From Omphalotus guepiniiformis (Eukaryota; Basidiomycota; Agaricomycetes; Agaricales; Omphalotaceae), in contig JAQOOI010000021.1 of assembly GCA_028554645.1 (NCBI GenBank), positions 1,178,001 to 1,242,000 on the forward strand: a DNA stretch of 64,000 nt. Reading direction: 5' to 3'. A program made the translations under genes and the position numbers. This document shows positions 35,456 through 46,753 of the stretch, in pieces. Numbering within the stretch: position 1 is the first letter of the stretch; each line of letters starts with the position of its first letter. The notes under the pieces are model-generated. The model had not been told where the DNA came from and did not search any database. It was given only the letters and a program-made list of their open reading frames with translations.

Positions 35456-37629
35456 ATGCCTCGTAGACCTTCAAAAAAAGCTAAAGGAAAGCCTCGCGGA
35501 GTAAACCGATCCGAGGCGAAAATTAAAAAATGGAACGACAGGTCGGATATTCCTTTGGACGAAGAAGACGAATGTAAGCTATTGCCCGCTACTGTGTACG
35601 ACCTAGTTACTCATATTCACACAGTCCATGCGTCTAGAGACGAAATATTACTCGATGGGAACCGTGAATATGAGGATGGGGACATGGAAGATGATGAAAT
35701 ATTCGCTTTGAAAGGCTTACCTGAGGATGATGATGAAGATGAAGAGGAGGAAGAAGAGGAAGAAGAAGCTTACGAAGAAGAGGTGGACCCGGAGGAGAGC
35801 CTAGCGCAGGCTCGAAAGCGATTGGGAAGTGGAAAAGCACGGTCGGAATCTTCTGAAGAATCCGAAGAGGAAACCTGGGGACGAAATAAGTCAGCTTACT
35901 ATTCCTCTAACGCTGCTCAATTGGAGTCGGACGATGAAGAAGGAAATCGACTTGAGGAACAGGAAGTCAAGAAACTCCAAAAGAAGTCTAGAGATGAGAT
36001 GCAGGACGACGATTTTGGCTTGAATGATCCCATTGAAGTCGTGGAGACACCTGACAGAGAGTGAGTAAAACAGTTCCAAGTCATTGGCTCATTCTAACTC
36101 GTTTCGCAGTACTCTGGAGGAACCAGTTGTTTCGGTTATCGAGTCTTTACCTCAAGACAAGACAGCAATCATTCGTCACCTCGAAAAAACAGATCCGGAG
36201 AGCCTAGCCTTGGCTCGTGACTGGATAGATACTGCTCAAGCTCTCATTGAAACTAAGCAGAAGCTTGAAAAGTGAGGCTCGGACTACAGGTTGGTCCTTC
36301 TACTGATGTGCGTATAAATGCAGACTAGAAGGCGAAGACTCTGAAGCACTCGTTCAGGGATTGACGCATTTACATTACCGTAAGCTCCGGTTCAAAGCTT
36401 AATGTATTCCAATTACTCATTGATCACCAGAGGCACTCTTGACATATGCCACGACACTAGCCTTTTACCTCCATCTCAGAGCATCGGAGAAGTACGCACA
36501 AAAGCCCGAAGTGCTGAAGTCGCATCCGATTATGGCACGGTTGCTGACTTTGAAGCAATCCCTCATCACCCTAGAAGAACTGGTATTTGCCGATGAAGAT
36601 GACGAAAGTTTCGGACAGGATGATGATGACTTGGTCCCAAGTGCTATGATGATGGACGCAGAACGCCTATGGAGCATGAATGAAGATATGGAAGGCGTTG
36701 ATGCTGACGAATTAAATGACTTACTAGCTGATGCGCAAACCAGCTCGAATATCAAAATCAAAATCAAGCCCAGAACGAAGAATCCCGACACTGTCATTTC
36801 TCCTCCTAAAAAGAAACGCAGAACGGTGTCAGAATTTGGACAAAGCGCGCTTCCCGTATTTGATCTTGTAGAACCAGAATTCACGATTTCTTCAAAATCG
36901 CCGACATCCCGTTCTCAAGCTGCTTCTGCAGATGCTTTTGGCGAAGCAACTGCTCTACAGCATGCTGATGCAGCAGACAAGAGTGCTCGACGGAAGAGTC
37001 TCCGCTTTCATACCTCCCGAATTGAAAGCACCAGTGCGAAACGGCAAGGTGCCAGGAATCTCTTGGGAGGTGATGATGACATACCATATCGGGAGAGACA
37101 GAAGGAGAAGGAGGATCGTCTCGCTAGAGAGGCAAAGGCTCGAGTTAAATCACAAGGAGGTATGGACTTGGATGATGTGGACCCTGAGCCCCGGAGACAG
37201 GTGGATAATGATGGTCCGGAAGACGAGGACGGCTATTACGAACTGGTGAAACGACAGACTAAAGAAAAGAAGGCGAACAAGAAAGTAGAATACGAGGCTG
37301 CGCGCGCAGAACGGTATATCTTCCCCGAAAACGGTCACAGTCCTTGCTGACCGCCTTTTTTTCCTTATAGCGTGGTGGCTGACCAGGGGGCCACTTTCGG
37401 TCCGCGATCTTTGACACGCGCAATCTTGGTCAATAAAGGCCTTACACCCCACAGACCGAAGAGCGTACGCAATCCCCGTGTGAAGAAGCGCGAAAGGTTC
37501 GAGAAAGCGAAAAAGAAAGTTGCCTCACAAAAAGCGGTGTATAAGGGTGGTGTCAGTACTACGGGTGGCCGATACGAAGGAGAGAAATCCGGCATAACGA
37601 AGGTGGTCAAGAGTGTTCGTTTGAGTTAG
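35456..37629 (+). CDS. Sas10/Utp3 small-subunit processome protein
   Basis: Five exons (35456-36060, 36110-36271, 36324-36379, 36431-37313, 37371-37629) join in phase to give 654 residues. Sas10/Utp3 is an essential U3 snoRNP-associated factor for 18S rRNA maturation. The N-terminus is basic ([20 protein letters not shown]), followed by [11 protein letters not shown] and a long glutamate tract. The Sas10/Utp3/C1D domain lies in exons 2-4 ([40 protein letters not shown]). The Sas10 C-terminal domain is [40 protein letters not shown] and [18 protein letters not shown]. It shares a biogenesis theme with Fcf2 and UPF0390 nearby but is not adjacent to Fcf2. All splice phases were checked. Confidence 0.95.
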
Positions 37630-37904
37630 TCCTCTATGTGGAGCCCCAGGGTACCGGTCATGGCATGATAGGACACGATTTCATGTCACTGTGTTGAACA
37701 AGGATCACGGTCACGAACGCCGTTGATAATAAGTAATACATAGATCTATACGCATGTATTTCACAGGACTTCGGCAGAATTTTGATAACGGTGAAATGTA
37801 GCCATTACAGTACAAATAGGCCAAGTTGTAGCTGCTGGACTGAAAAGCGTGGGGTGCACCCTACTTAACTTCACTGACACTTTCCATGTGGTCACTATTG
37901 GAGT
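37630..37904. other. Sas10-ABC transporter spacer
   Basis: A short tandem intergenic space of 275 bases containing the terminator region of Sas10 and the promoter of the ABC transporter. No other feature was seen. Confidence 0.4.
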
Positions 37905-40900
37905 ATGTTTGCTGCCCCGCTGCGTGTGTCAACTGAATGTAATCCTAGTTATAGTCCACTAAACCCGTGGTTGATAGCGAGCTATCTCAATCTCTTCTCG
38001 GCCATATTGCTCGCATCGCAAGCACTCTTTCATTGGCCAGCACCTCCTCAACAAAGGGAATTAGACTGCTCGTTTCGCATAGGCCCGGTCTTCAAATACT
38101 GCCTGTTTCGCTTTTTAGCATGCTTGACGCTGCTGGCTTTGGCCATAATTTCATTCAAGCGTGACGACGATGAGCGTTCAAAACGGGCTTCATTAACGTT
38201 AATATTATTGTTCGTGAGTGCTCTGTCATTACACCGAGTCCTAAAAAAGTGCAAGTAACTGACTTGTTAATACTTAGAGTTACGTAGTGTTTCTGGCCTC
38301 TCTTTGCGTGCTGCGACATTTTCGTTTCTGCACGAGCCTTGGACCTGCAAACACCCATTTGAATGTTCAACTCTTGGTTCTGTTCGGAATATACGTGTAT
38401 AGAGATGTCTGGCCCTTGATGAAATTCCATGCATTGCCTATAGATGCTCACGAAGGGCGGATTCTTTGGTGCAAGATCGGGCTTCTAGCTATATCATCAG
38501 TGGTCATACCTTTGATTACACCTAGAGACTCGGAAGACTTTAAACCGGAAGATCAAGTAAGAGCCTATTAATCTGTGTGAACAGACCGCGTACGAGGACT
38601 AATTCAAATAGGAACTTACCACAGACATCAATCCCGAGCAAACAGCTTCCCTGTTCTCTCTCTTCACACACAGCTATCTCGACGCGTTCATTTTTCGCGT
38701 TTATCGGAAATCCAAGCTTACTGAGGATGAAATCCCCCCTCTCGCAAACCACGACAGGAGCGAAAATGTAATGAAAGTACTTCCAGAGTTCGATCCCTTG
38801 GCTGGAGGAAAGCAACGATACCTGTTCTGGAGCTATCTCAAAGCCTTTAGTGAGTGGACCTGTTGTCGATCCTGTTGTCCTTGATGCCAGCGTTTTGGGA
38901 AAAGGAACTCGTATCCTTATGTTTATCGGGCTCCAGCTTTTACAGGTGCAAACATTTATACCTTGCGCTGAAGCTGAATGAACTCATGTGTCTCTCAGAT
39001 TACAGCGTCATTTGTCGCTCCAATCGGTATCAACCGACTGCTCAAGTAAGGGAATGATATATTGGCTACTCATGATCAAATTTTAATCCCGTATGAAGAT
39101 ACATTGAACAGAACGGAGAGGGTGCGACCATCCGACCGTGGGTCTGGATTTTGTGGCTCTTCCTTGGACCCTTCTTGAAGGCAGTCATATCGCAGCTATA
39201 TACATACATTGCTGTGCGTCTATCACCAATGCTCGGGTTCTCTAGAGCTAAGGGTATCCCAGTGCCGAACCACGATACAAATGTCTGGTATCTTGACCCA
39301 GCTTCTTTTTGAGCATGCCCTTCGTACTCGCCTTTCTTGGGATAGTCACACGGTGAATAGCCAGATGAAGAAGGATATGGTTGGAAGGATCAACAATCTC
39401 GCCGCCTCAGATGTCGCCGAAATGGCTGGGATGTCTGAGTTTTGGATTGTGGTATTGTGTTTCCCTTTTCAAGTCGCCTTGTCTATTTGGTTCCTCTATG
39501 ACATATTGGGTTGGAGGTGCTGCGTTCACTAAATGTATGGATCATTATCTGAACTCTTTTCAGTGCTTTCGCAGGGCTATTGGTCATGCTCGTATACCCA
39601 TTTCTTTGGAATTTGACGATGTGGCACTAATGGGCTGAAAAGATTTGTATTCCTGTGCCAAGATTCATCGCTAAGATGATGCAGACTGTCCAAAATGTCA
39701 AGAAGCGCAAGGTAGATCCTTGACTGTGTATGCTGCCTCCTTATAGTACTAAGTTTTCTGGAATCACAGACAGACGCCCGGGTGCAAAGCGTGACTGAAG
39801 GTAGGACACACTTTGTATATTTAGTTAAATCAAACTGAGCAAGTCTTAGCTTTGAGCATTCTCAGGATGCTCAAGCTATTCGGGTGGGAAAAACCACTCC
39901 GGCTTCAAGTCGCCAAAAATCGCGAAGAGGAATTATCATACGTCAAGAAGCGTAAGATCCTTGATCTCGTCAACTCACACATAAAGTGTGTACAATCTTT
40001 CATCTCGAGTGCAATGCCGAATCTCGTCATTTCTAGTCTCTTGATACCACTGTGTACTATGGTTGTCACCTACGCAACATATGTAAGTGTATACCTTCAC
40101 GGCTATTCTGCCTGATTAATGTCCTCCATAGACTCTACTATTGCGGAAAGAGCTTACCGGTGAATATGATCTGCACAAATAAGTTGCTAACCAGGTAGTC
40201 TGCTAAATTACTCACCCACAGCATCTGCCGTTTTTTCCTCTTTCGCGGTGTTTGAAATGTTTCGTGTTCATCTAAGACAAGTAGTGGTTAGTATGCCCAA
40301 CATAGTCGCAGGTGAGTCTACGATACAGCTGTTGCAGCTGCATCACTAATTCCTGTTGCGAAGGTAAAGTGGCAATGGATCGTGTTGATGAATTTCTACA
40401 AAATGTATCGTCATACCATACACTATTCCATGCTCGTCTTAGACTAATCGTGGACCGTTAGACGGACTTGCTTGATTGTTTTGACCATGACGCCCCGAAG
40501 AGACCGACTGATGATGGGAACGCGGTTGGATTTCGAGATGCCGAATTTTATTGGGGAGTTGGGAGCGACAGACTCTTCAAATTACGCTTTGGAGGAGACG
40601 TCTTTTTTCGACCCCGATGTATCAATTTAATCTTGGGTCCGACGGGTTCAGGTAGACTTGAATGGTCTCTTCCTCCTCCGTTTGCACTAAATAGTGTTTA
40701 CAGGAAAGACCTCTCTTCTTCTGGCACTGTTGGGTAAGTGTGATCTTTGACAAACAAGACCTGCGAGGTCAATAATTCAACTATAGGAGAAATGAAGTTT
40801 CGTGCAATCAACTCAGAATCCTATTACAGTTTACCGCGTCAAGGAGGTGTTTCTTACGCGGCGCAGGAATCTTGGGTACTGAATGATACTATCAAAGTGC

Positions 40901-43900
40901 GCGCATCTCACTACGGTGTGCCAATGGCACTTCATTGACAAGTTGAATATCAAAAATAATATCTTATTTGGTTCGTCATTCAACGAGCAGCGTTATAGCT
41001 CTGGTGATTATGTTTAGCTCTTTTGCGATGTAATACTGATGAAACCACCTACAGTATTATACCAGTGTGGTCTATTGCAAGATTTAAGCTTGTTCGAAGC
41101 AGGAGATCAGACCGAAATAGGAGAGAAAGGGTTGACGCTCAGGTACGAATTGTTCTAGTTCGTAGTCCAGGCTGAAGCATATGTGAATTACAGCGGCGGC
41201 CAGAAGGTATCTGAGAATTTATCAGAGATTTCAGGATCTAAAGCTTTCGCAGGCTCGGGTGACTTTAGCGCGAGCAGTATATTCGACAGCTGACATCGTG
41301 CTTTTGGACGACATTTTGGCGGCCCTAGATGTCCATACTGCAAATTGGATTGCGAGGAAGTGCCTAGCTGGAGATCTTATGCGAGGACGTACTGTTCTTC
41401 TTGTCGTGGGTGCAATTGCTTCATGAAATCAGACTCGCAACTCAGGTTATATTGAAATGCTTTTCAGACTCACAACGTTGCTTTGATGAAACCTTTAGCA
41501 CAATATGCTGTACACTTGAACCTTGATGGAAACGTAACGCATGGCTCCCTGGCTGAGGTGCTCTCGGTTGACAGGGGTCTGAGTGCTGAGATGGTCAAAC
41601 AGATTGAGTCTCTGGACGACAGTTCGCTTGGTGGGGATTATGTACTTGGCGCGATACCGATCAACGCGAATAAAGGAGGATCTTCTAAGATCATTCTCGC
41701 TGAGGAGATCGAGGAAGGGCACGTCAGTTGGCCATCTTGTACGTCTTCCTTTCATTGGTACGACTACTCGTTCACTAGTGAATTTACAACATACAGTCAG
41801 GCTCTATTTCAGTAGCTTAAGTGCATACCCCGTGTTATTCTGCGCTTGCTTTCTTGGTTTGATTTTCCTGAACGAGATATCATTTGCATCCCAATCATGG
41901 TTTTTGGGCTACTGGTCAAGCCAATACGAAACTCACCCTGCATCTGAAGTTCAGGTCCCGTTGTATGTTTCTATCTTTTCAGGAGGACATCAAACTAGTG
42001 TTGAAATGGCTATAGTTTCCTCTTAACCTATAGTTCCTTGATCCTGGTTTCCATGGGTCTATATTCAGCTGGGTTTACCGTGTGGACTTTTGGATCCATA
42101 AGAGCTGGAAAGACTATCCATTCGCGCTTTATTGAATCAGTTCTGGGAACAACTTTTAGGTACGCCGTGTCTGACTAAAAGCGACCTGAAAACCCAGTCT
42201 AATACCTTTGAAGGTGGTTGGATGTTACTCCTGCTTCAAGGGTCATAACCCGAGCTACAGTGGACATGCGAATCGTGGACGATGCTCTGTCCCTAGCGTT
42301 CTGGCAATTGAGTGAGATCACCATTTCTATGCTGGTGAAGCTTGGCGCAATTGTGCTGTTCTCTCCTATTTTCGTCATACCTGCTTTGGTTATCGCGCTT
42401 CTCGGTGGGGGTTTCGGTCAAATGTACATGACGTGCCAGCTACCGTTGCGAAGAATCATGTCGAACGCGAAATCGCCTATTATGGGACAGTATGTTTTCG
42501 TTCTCGATATTAATGAAGTTTCTGCTGATGTTCGGATGAAGCTTCTCAGCAGCTATGTCTGGTTTAGGTAAGGCTTTGTTGGTGTGGCAGAATGTCAAGG
42601 CTGAGGGACGGCAGTATCAATCCGAGCGTACGGGGCCCAAGAAGCGTTTCTTCAAGAGTCGAAGCAACGTATTGATAAGTGGTTTTGCCCTTCAATACCT
42701 TTTTTCAACCTTAATCGGCAAGCCAATCTCACGCGATTCCTCAATTTCTCTTCTCACCTCAGAATAGCTGGATTGCCATTCGTTCCGAAACATTGGCGGG
42801 TATCTTCACCGCTGGTTTAGGTGCATACCTTGTTTATGGAGACGGAAGCATAAGTGCAGCTAATACTGGGTTTTCGCTTACTATGGCTGGTGAGAGTTCG
42901 CTGCATCCTTACAGAATGTTATACTGGATGTTCACGCGTTCGAATAAAGTTGGCTTTACCTCGCTAATCCTTACATGGGTAAGGGTCTTTAACAACACAG
43001 AAGTCGAAGCCAACAGGTGAATCTAAATGATAGTATGTTGATTCTTAGTCTGATCGTCGAAATCAGCCTCGAGCGTATACATGGCTATCTGGGTATTGAA
43101 CAAGAGGACAAAGCTACAGCAGATGGTGTTCCTCCTGCATACTGGCCATCCAGTGGTACTATTCGTGCGGAGAATCTCTCTGCACGATATTCAAAGGTCC
43201 GGATCATGCTCAAAATTATCAGAGATGCTTCTGCTCATTCGTTCACAATAGAGCGGTCCAGAGGTCTTACATAGTATATCGTTCAATATCATGCCTGGAG
43301 AACATGTAGGCATAGGTCAGTGTCAAACTGAGCTCAAAGAGACTCGTATTGAACTTTCTATCCATCAGTGGGTCGCACCGGATCTGGCAAGGTAGAATAG
43401 AACTCTAACGTTCCCGATACGCATACTGACCGCTTCTCAGAGCTCATTAGCACTAGCTCTCCTTCGCGCTATTCCGACCAAAGGGGAGATATACTATGAT
43501 GACATGCAGATAAGCACGATCAATCTTGATGCCCTGCGCTCCCATATTACCATCATTCCTCAAATAGTGAGTTCTCTTGCTGGGTACATCCATCATTAAG
43601 TACTCAGGCCATGATAATGCTTGTAGCCTGAGTTGTTGAGCGGGACCCTTCGAAGGAATCTGGATCCATTCGAAGAGTATGACGATATGACCCTGAACGG
43701 CGCGCTGCGATCAGCTGGGTTATACGATGCAATGAGCGAGGAGAATACAAAGTCGCTGAATCTGGAGAGCGAAATCGCAAGCGGAGGCGGCAACCTATCC
43801 CTTGGTCAACGCCAAATCATTGCTCTTGCAAGGGCTATGATCAGACAGAGTAAATTGCTCATCTTGGATGAAGGTGAGGGACGAGTCTGCTCACACAACG

Positions 43901-44346
43901 TTTGATTAAAATTGTGTTTGCAGCTACTTCGTCGATCGGTGAGTCTGGGAGCACTGGCGGCTTTCTAGACGCAACTTATGTTAGCTCCTATTTCAGATTT
44001 CAAGACCGATGCTGTGGTTCAATCAACGCTGCGAAACAAGTTAAAGGACACTACCCTCATCACGGTTGCCCATAGGTTGAATACGATTATGGATTATGAT
44101 CGCATTGTAAGTTACAGGAACCACTCTCGTGCGAAGCTATGTGCTGAACGTCATATAAAGATGGTCCTCCACGAAGGACGGATTGTAAGTCACAGTCGTG
44201 CATGTAAAAAAACCATGTTCTCATACTTCATACAGGTTGAGTTCGACTCCCCCTCCAAGTTACTGCAAAATGCAAAGGGATGGTTTCGTGCTCTCGTAGA
44301 CCAGAGTTCCGATAAGGCAGACTTGTATGCTAAGTCAGGGAGCTGA
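37905..44346 (+). CDS. ABC transporter, ABCC (multidrug-resistance-associated) type
   Basis: A full-length exporter spread over more than 20 short exons. The N-terminus (MFAAPLRVSTECNPSYSPLN) has several membrane spans. The first transmembrane domain includes KKDMVGRINNLAASDVAEMA, FPFQVALSIWFLYDILGW and ILRMLKLFGWEKPLRLQVAK. NBD1 has Walker A split by an intron (LILGPTGSG|GKTSLLLALLG), Q-loop PRQGGVSYAAQESWVLNDTI, signature LSGGQKARVTLARA and Walker B VLLDDILAALDVHT. NBD2 has VGRTGSGKS, YYDDMQISTINLDALRSHI, signature LSLGQRQIIALARAM, Walker B LLILDE and the H-loop VAHRLNTIMDYDRI. NBD1 has Asp where NBD2 has the catalytic Glu, the usual ABCC asymmetry. Exon joins around 39200-39310 are uncertain. 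The substrate is unknown. Its stop lies 45 bp from the convergent Fcf2 stop. Confidence 0.9.
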
Positions 44347-44391
44347 GCTCTTCAGCCATGTTGAGATCGTAATAAATTCGCGTTCTATAGA

Positions 44392-45483
44392 TCACCACTT
44401 CCTCATCCTGGCAGCCTTCTTTGCCGCTAATGTATTCCTTCCCTTTGCTCCTCTATCACTTTGCAATTCCTCGAATTTCTTCTTGGCGTACCGCTTGGCC
44501 TCCGCATCGTCAATCAGTTCATCTACTAGAGTTCGTTTGCGTTCTGCGCGTGTAAGATTCTCTGCAGTAGCGGCTCCGAAGGGATTCTTCGTAGCAACAA
44601 CGGTGCCAATCTGGAGACAAAGACAGTATCAGTATCCTAAGTTAAGCATGACGTGAAGGAGCCGCACGGCGAAATGTTTTGGCAAGCCTTTGATGCCTTT
44701 TCCTTCGCCTTCTTCTTTCCGATAGAAACGTTTAGGGTCCAGCTGATTTCTCAGACGTAGCGCTTCTACCTCGCGGTACAGTCTCGGAAGGTCAGCCTCT
44801 GAGGGCGCAGGGAGATCGAACCAATCAGGTCCGGCGGTTTTGTTCTTAAGCTGCGTAAGTCAATAAGAGGAGAGCTAGTATTCCAAGATGCTCGAGTCCT
44901 CACCTCCTTTTTCTGCCTCTTCGTGAGAGGACGTCCAGACTTCGTAATCTCTGGAGGAGGCGTGGGCGGAGCAGGTGTAGCCAGTAATGAAGATGCTTTT
45001 CTTGCTCGTTCAGCATCTGGATCTCGCAATAGAGACGAAGAGGAACCCTCGGCTTGATCGCTATTCAGACTGAAGTAAGACGGGGGAAGTTGTCCGGGGT
45101 TCAAGGTTGGTATTGACCTAGAACATAAAGTTAGAGAAGCAGCTCTTTCAGTGCAAAAACACCCTCATACAGTGTTGACTCGTCCTCCAGAATTAAAATT
45201 TCTTCCTTCTCCCCACTTGTCGCGGCGCTATCGGAAGAAGCAGCAAGTGCTGCATTTCTTCGAGCTTTCTCTAAGAGAGAGTTTAGATACTCCTGAGTGA
45301 TGGGTTCGTTGTCATCCGAGTCGCTCTCTGAATCTGAGGACAACGAGGAGACACTATCGGTTGCATCCGAATTAGAGGCGTCAATTATATCTAAGTCTAA
45401 GCGTCAGAATTGGCCTAGCTTTGAAGGAATTTACCTATACCTTGTTCCTTCCCTTTACCCTTGGAAGATGATGTGACTGACAT
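44392..45483 (-). CDS. FCF2: Fcf2-type pre-rRNA processing protein
   Basis: Fcf2 (TdT-interacting factor 2 in animals) acts in early 18S rRNA processing in the nucleolus. Start at 45483 (MSVTSSSKGKGKEQG) leads into an acidic Ser/Asp-rich region (SSDSESDSDDNEPITQEYLN). A low-complexity middle follows, then the Fcf2 domain: DWFDLPAPSEADLPRLYREV, EALRLRNQLDPKRFYRKEEG, LPKHFAIGTVVATKNPFGAA and RAERKRTLVDELIDDAEAKR. The C-terminus is basic (LAAKKAARMRKW, stop at 44392). The product is under 300 residues with about five small introns. It is head-to-head with COQ5, only 66 bp between start codons. Confidence 0.88.
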
Positions 45484-45549
45484 AGTAGCGAGAAAGCAGA
45501 AAAATTCCAATCGCTGGTCACGTGTACATGACAGTTGCGTCTCTTGCCC

Positions 45550-46533
45550 ATGTCCAACTTTGAACTTACCTCTATGTCGATGTCGTTGGCAGGTACTCTT
45601 CGGCGCTCACTATGTCGAACAAGTGGAATGAAACCTTTTCTTCGGCGCATTAACTCGCAAGCGTCTTCTGACTCTTCATCAAATCAGCCAAAAACTACTT
45701 CTTTTGGTTTCCAGACAGTTCCGGAGGATGCTAAAGAATCCATGGTCAAGGGTGTCTTTGATTCTGTGGCCTCAAAATATGACTTGATGAATGATGCCAG
45801 CTCCTTGGGTGTCCACAGACTCTGGAAAGATGAATTCGTCTCCTCACTTAAACCTGGAAGGAAAGGGCCATTGAAGTGCATTGATGTAGCGGGAGGAACT
45901 GGAGACATTGCCCTTCGTATCCTTGATTACGCGCGAGAGAACTACGCAGACAGGGAAACTACTGTGGAAATTGTGGACATAAATGCCCAGATGTTGAGCG
46001 AGGGGTTCCGAAGGTTCAAAAAGACTATGTACCACAACACTCCGCAGGTGTCATTCTATGAAGCCAATGCTCAAGAACTACCGGTTTCCAAGTTTCCGGA
46101 TAATTCCTATGACATTTACACGATTGCATTCGGTATCCGAAATTGTACATCCATTCCGGCTGTTCTGCGGGAAGCATACCGTGTACTGAAACCAGGAGGG
46201 ACTTTCGCTTGTCTTGAGTTCAGCAAAGTGAACAATCCCTTGTTAAGCTTGTAAGTTGCTAAAACTTACCACAAAACAGTGTTGACATTTACCACCAATA
46301 GGGTATATGATCACTATTCCTTTTCGATAATTCCGCTCCTTGGAACTGTACTCGCTGGAGATCGAGCATCGTATCAGTATCTAGTAGAATCTATCCGAAA
46401 ATTCCCCCCTCAACCCGAGTTCGCACAGATGATACGAGATGCAGGGTTTTCTACGGGAAAAGATGTGGATGGTGGCGCTTGGACAGACTTGTGGGGTGGT
46501 GTAGCATGTATACATACCGGTGTCAAGCTCTAA
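45550..46533 (+). CDS. COQ5: Ubiquinone biosynthesis C-methyltransferase Coq5
   Basis: Coq5 methylates 2-methoxy-6-polyprenyl-1,4-benzoquinol with S-adenosylmethionine in the mitochondrial matrix. Two exons (45550-46250, 46302-46533) give 310 residues. The N-terminus has an arginine/serine-rich presequence ([20 protein letters not shown]). The core shows [23 protein letters not shown] motif [40 protein letters not shown], the UbiE signature [20 protein letters not shown] with [15 protein letters not shown], and a C-terminus including [19 protein letters not shown] and [13 protein letters not shown] use the ATG at 45550; an in-frame Met seven or eight codons later is also possible. It shares a very short promoter with Fcf2. 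Confidence 0.96.
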
Positions 46534-46753
46534 TTGAGCTCTGTCGCCAAGACTGTCATATACATATAGAAGCGTTCCGCATTTATAGTACACTCATTCA
46601 ACTCAAGCTGCCAGGGATTCGGAAAAGGTCTAGAAGAGCTCAGTGCTGCACGTGGTCTGCACGCGACCACAATTGTCGCCATATGTCACAACACGTCACG
46701 CATATTGGTGACCGCAATCGCAGGTGCCTCGACAATAAGTCGTCGCCCTGACT

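Noticed and set aside
36465..36884. 139-codon antisense frame within Sas10
   Set aside because: Shadow of the acidic/serine-rich Sas10 exon; no independent support.
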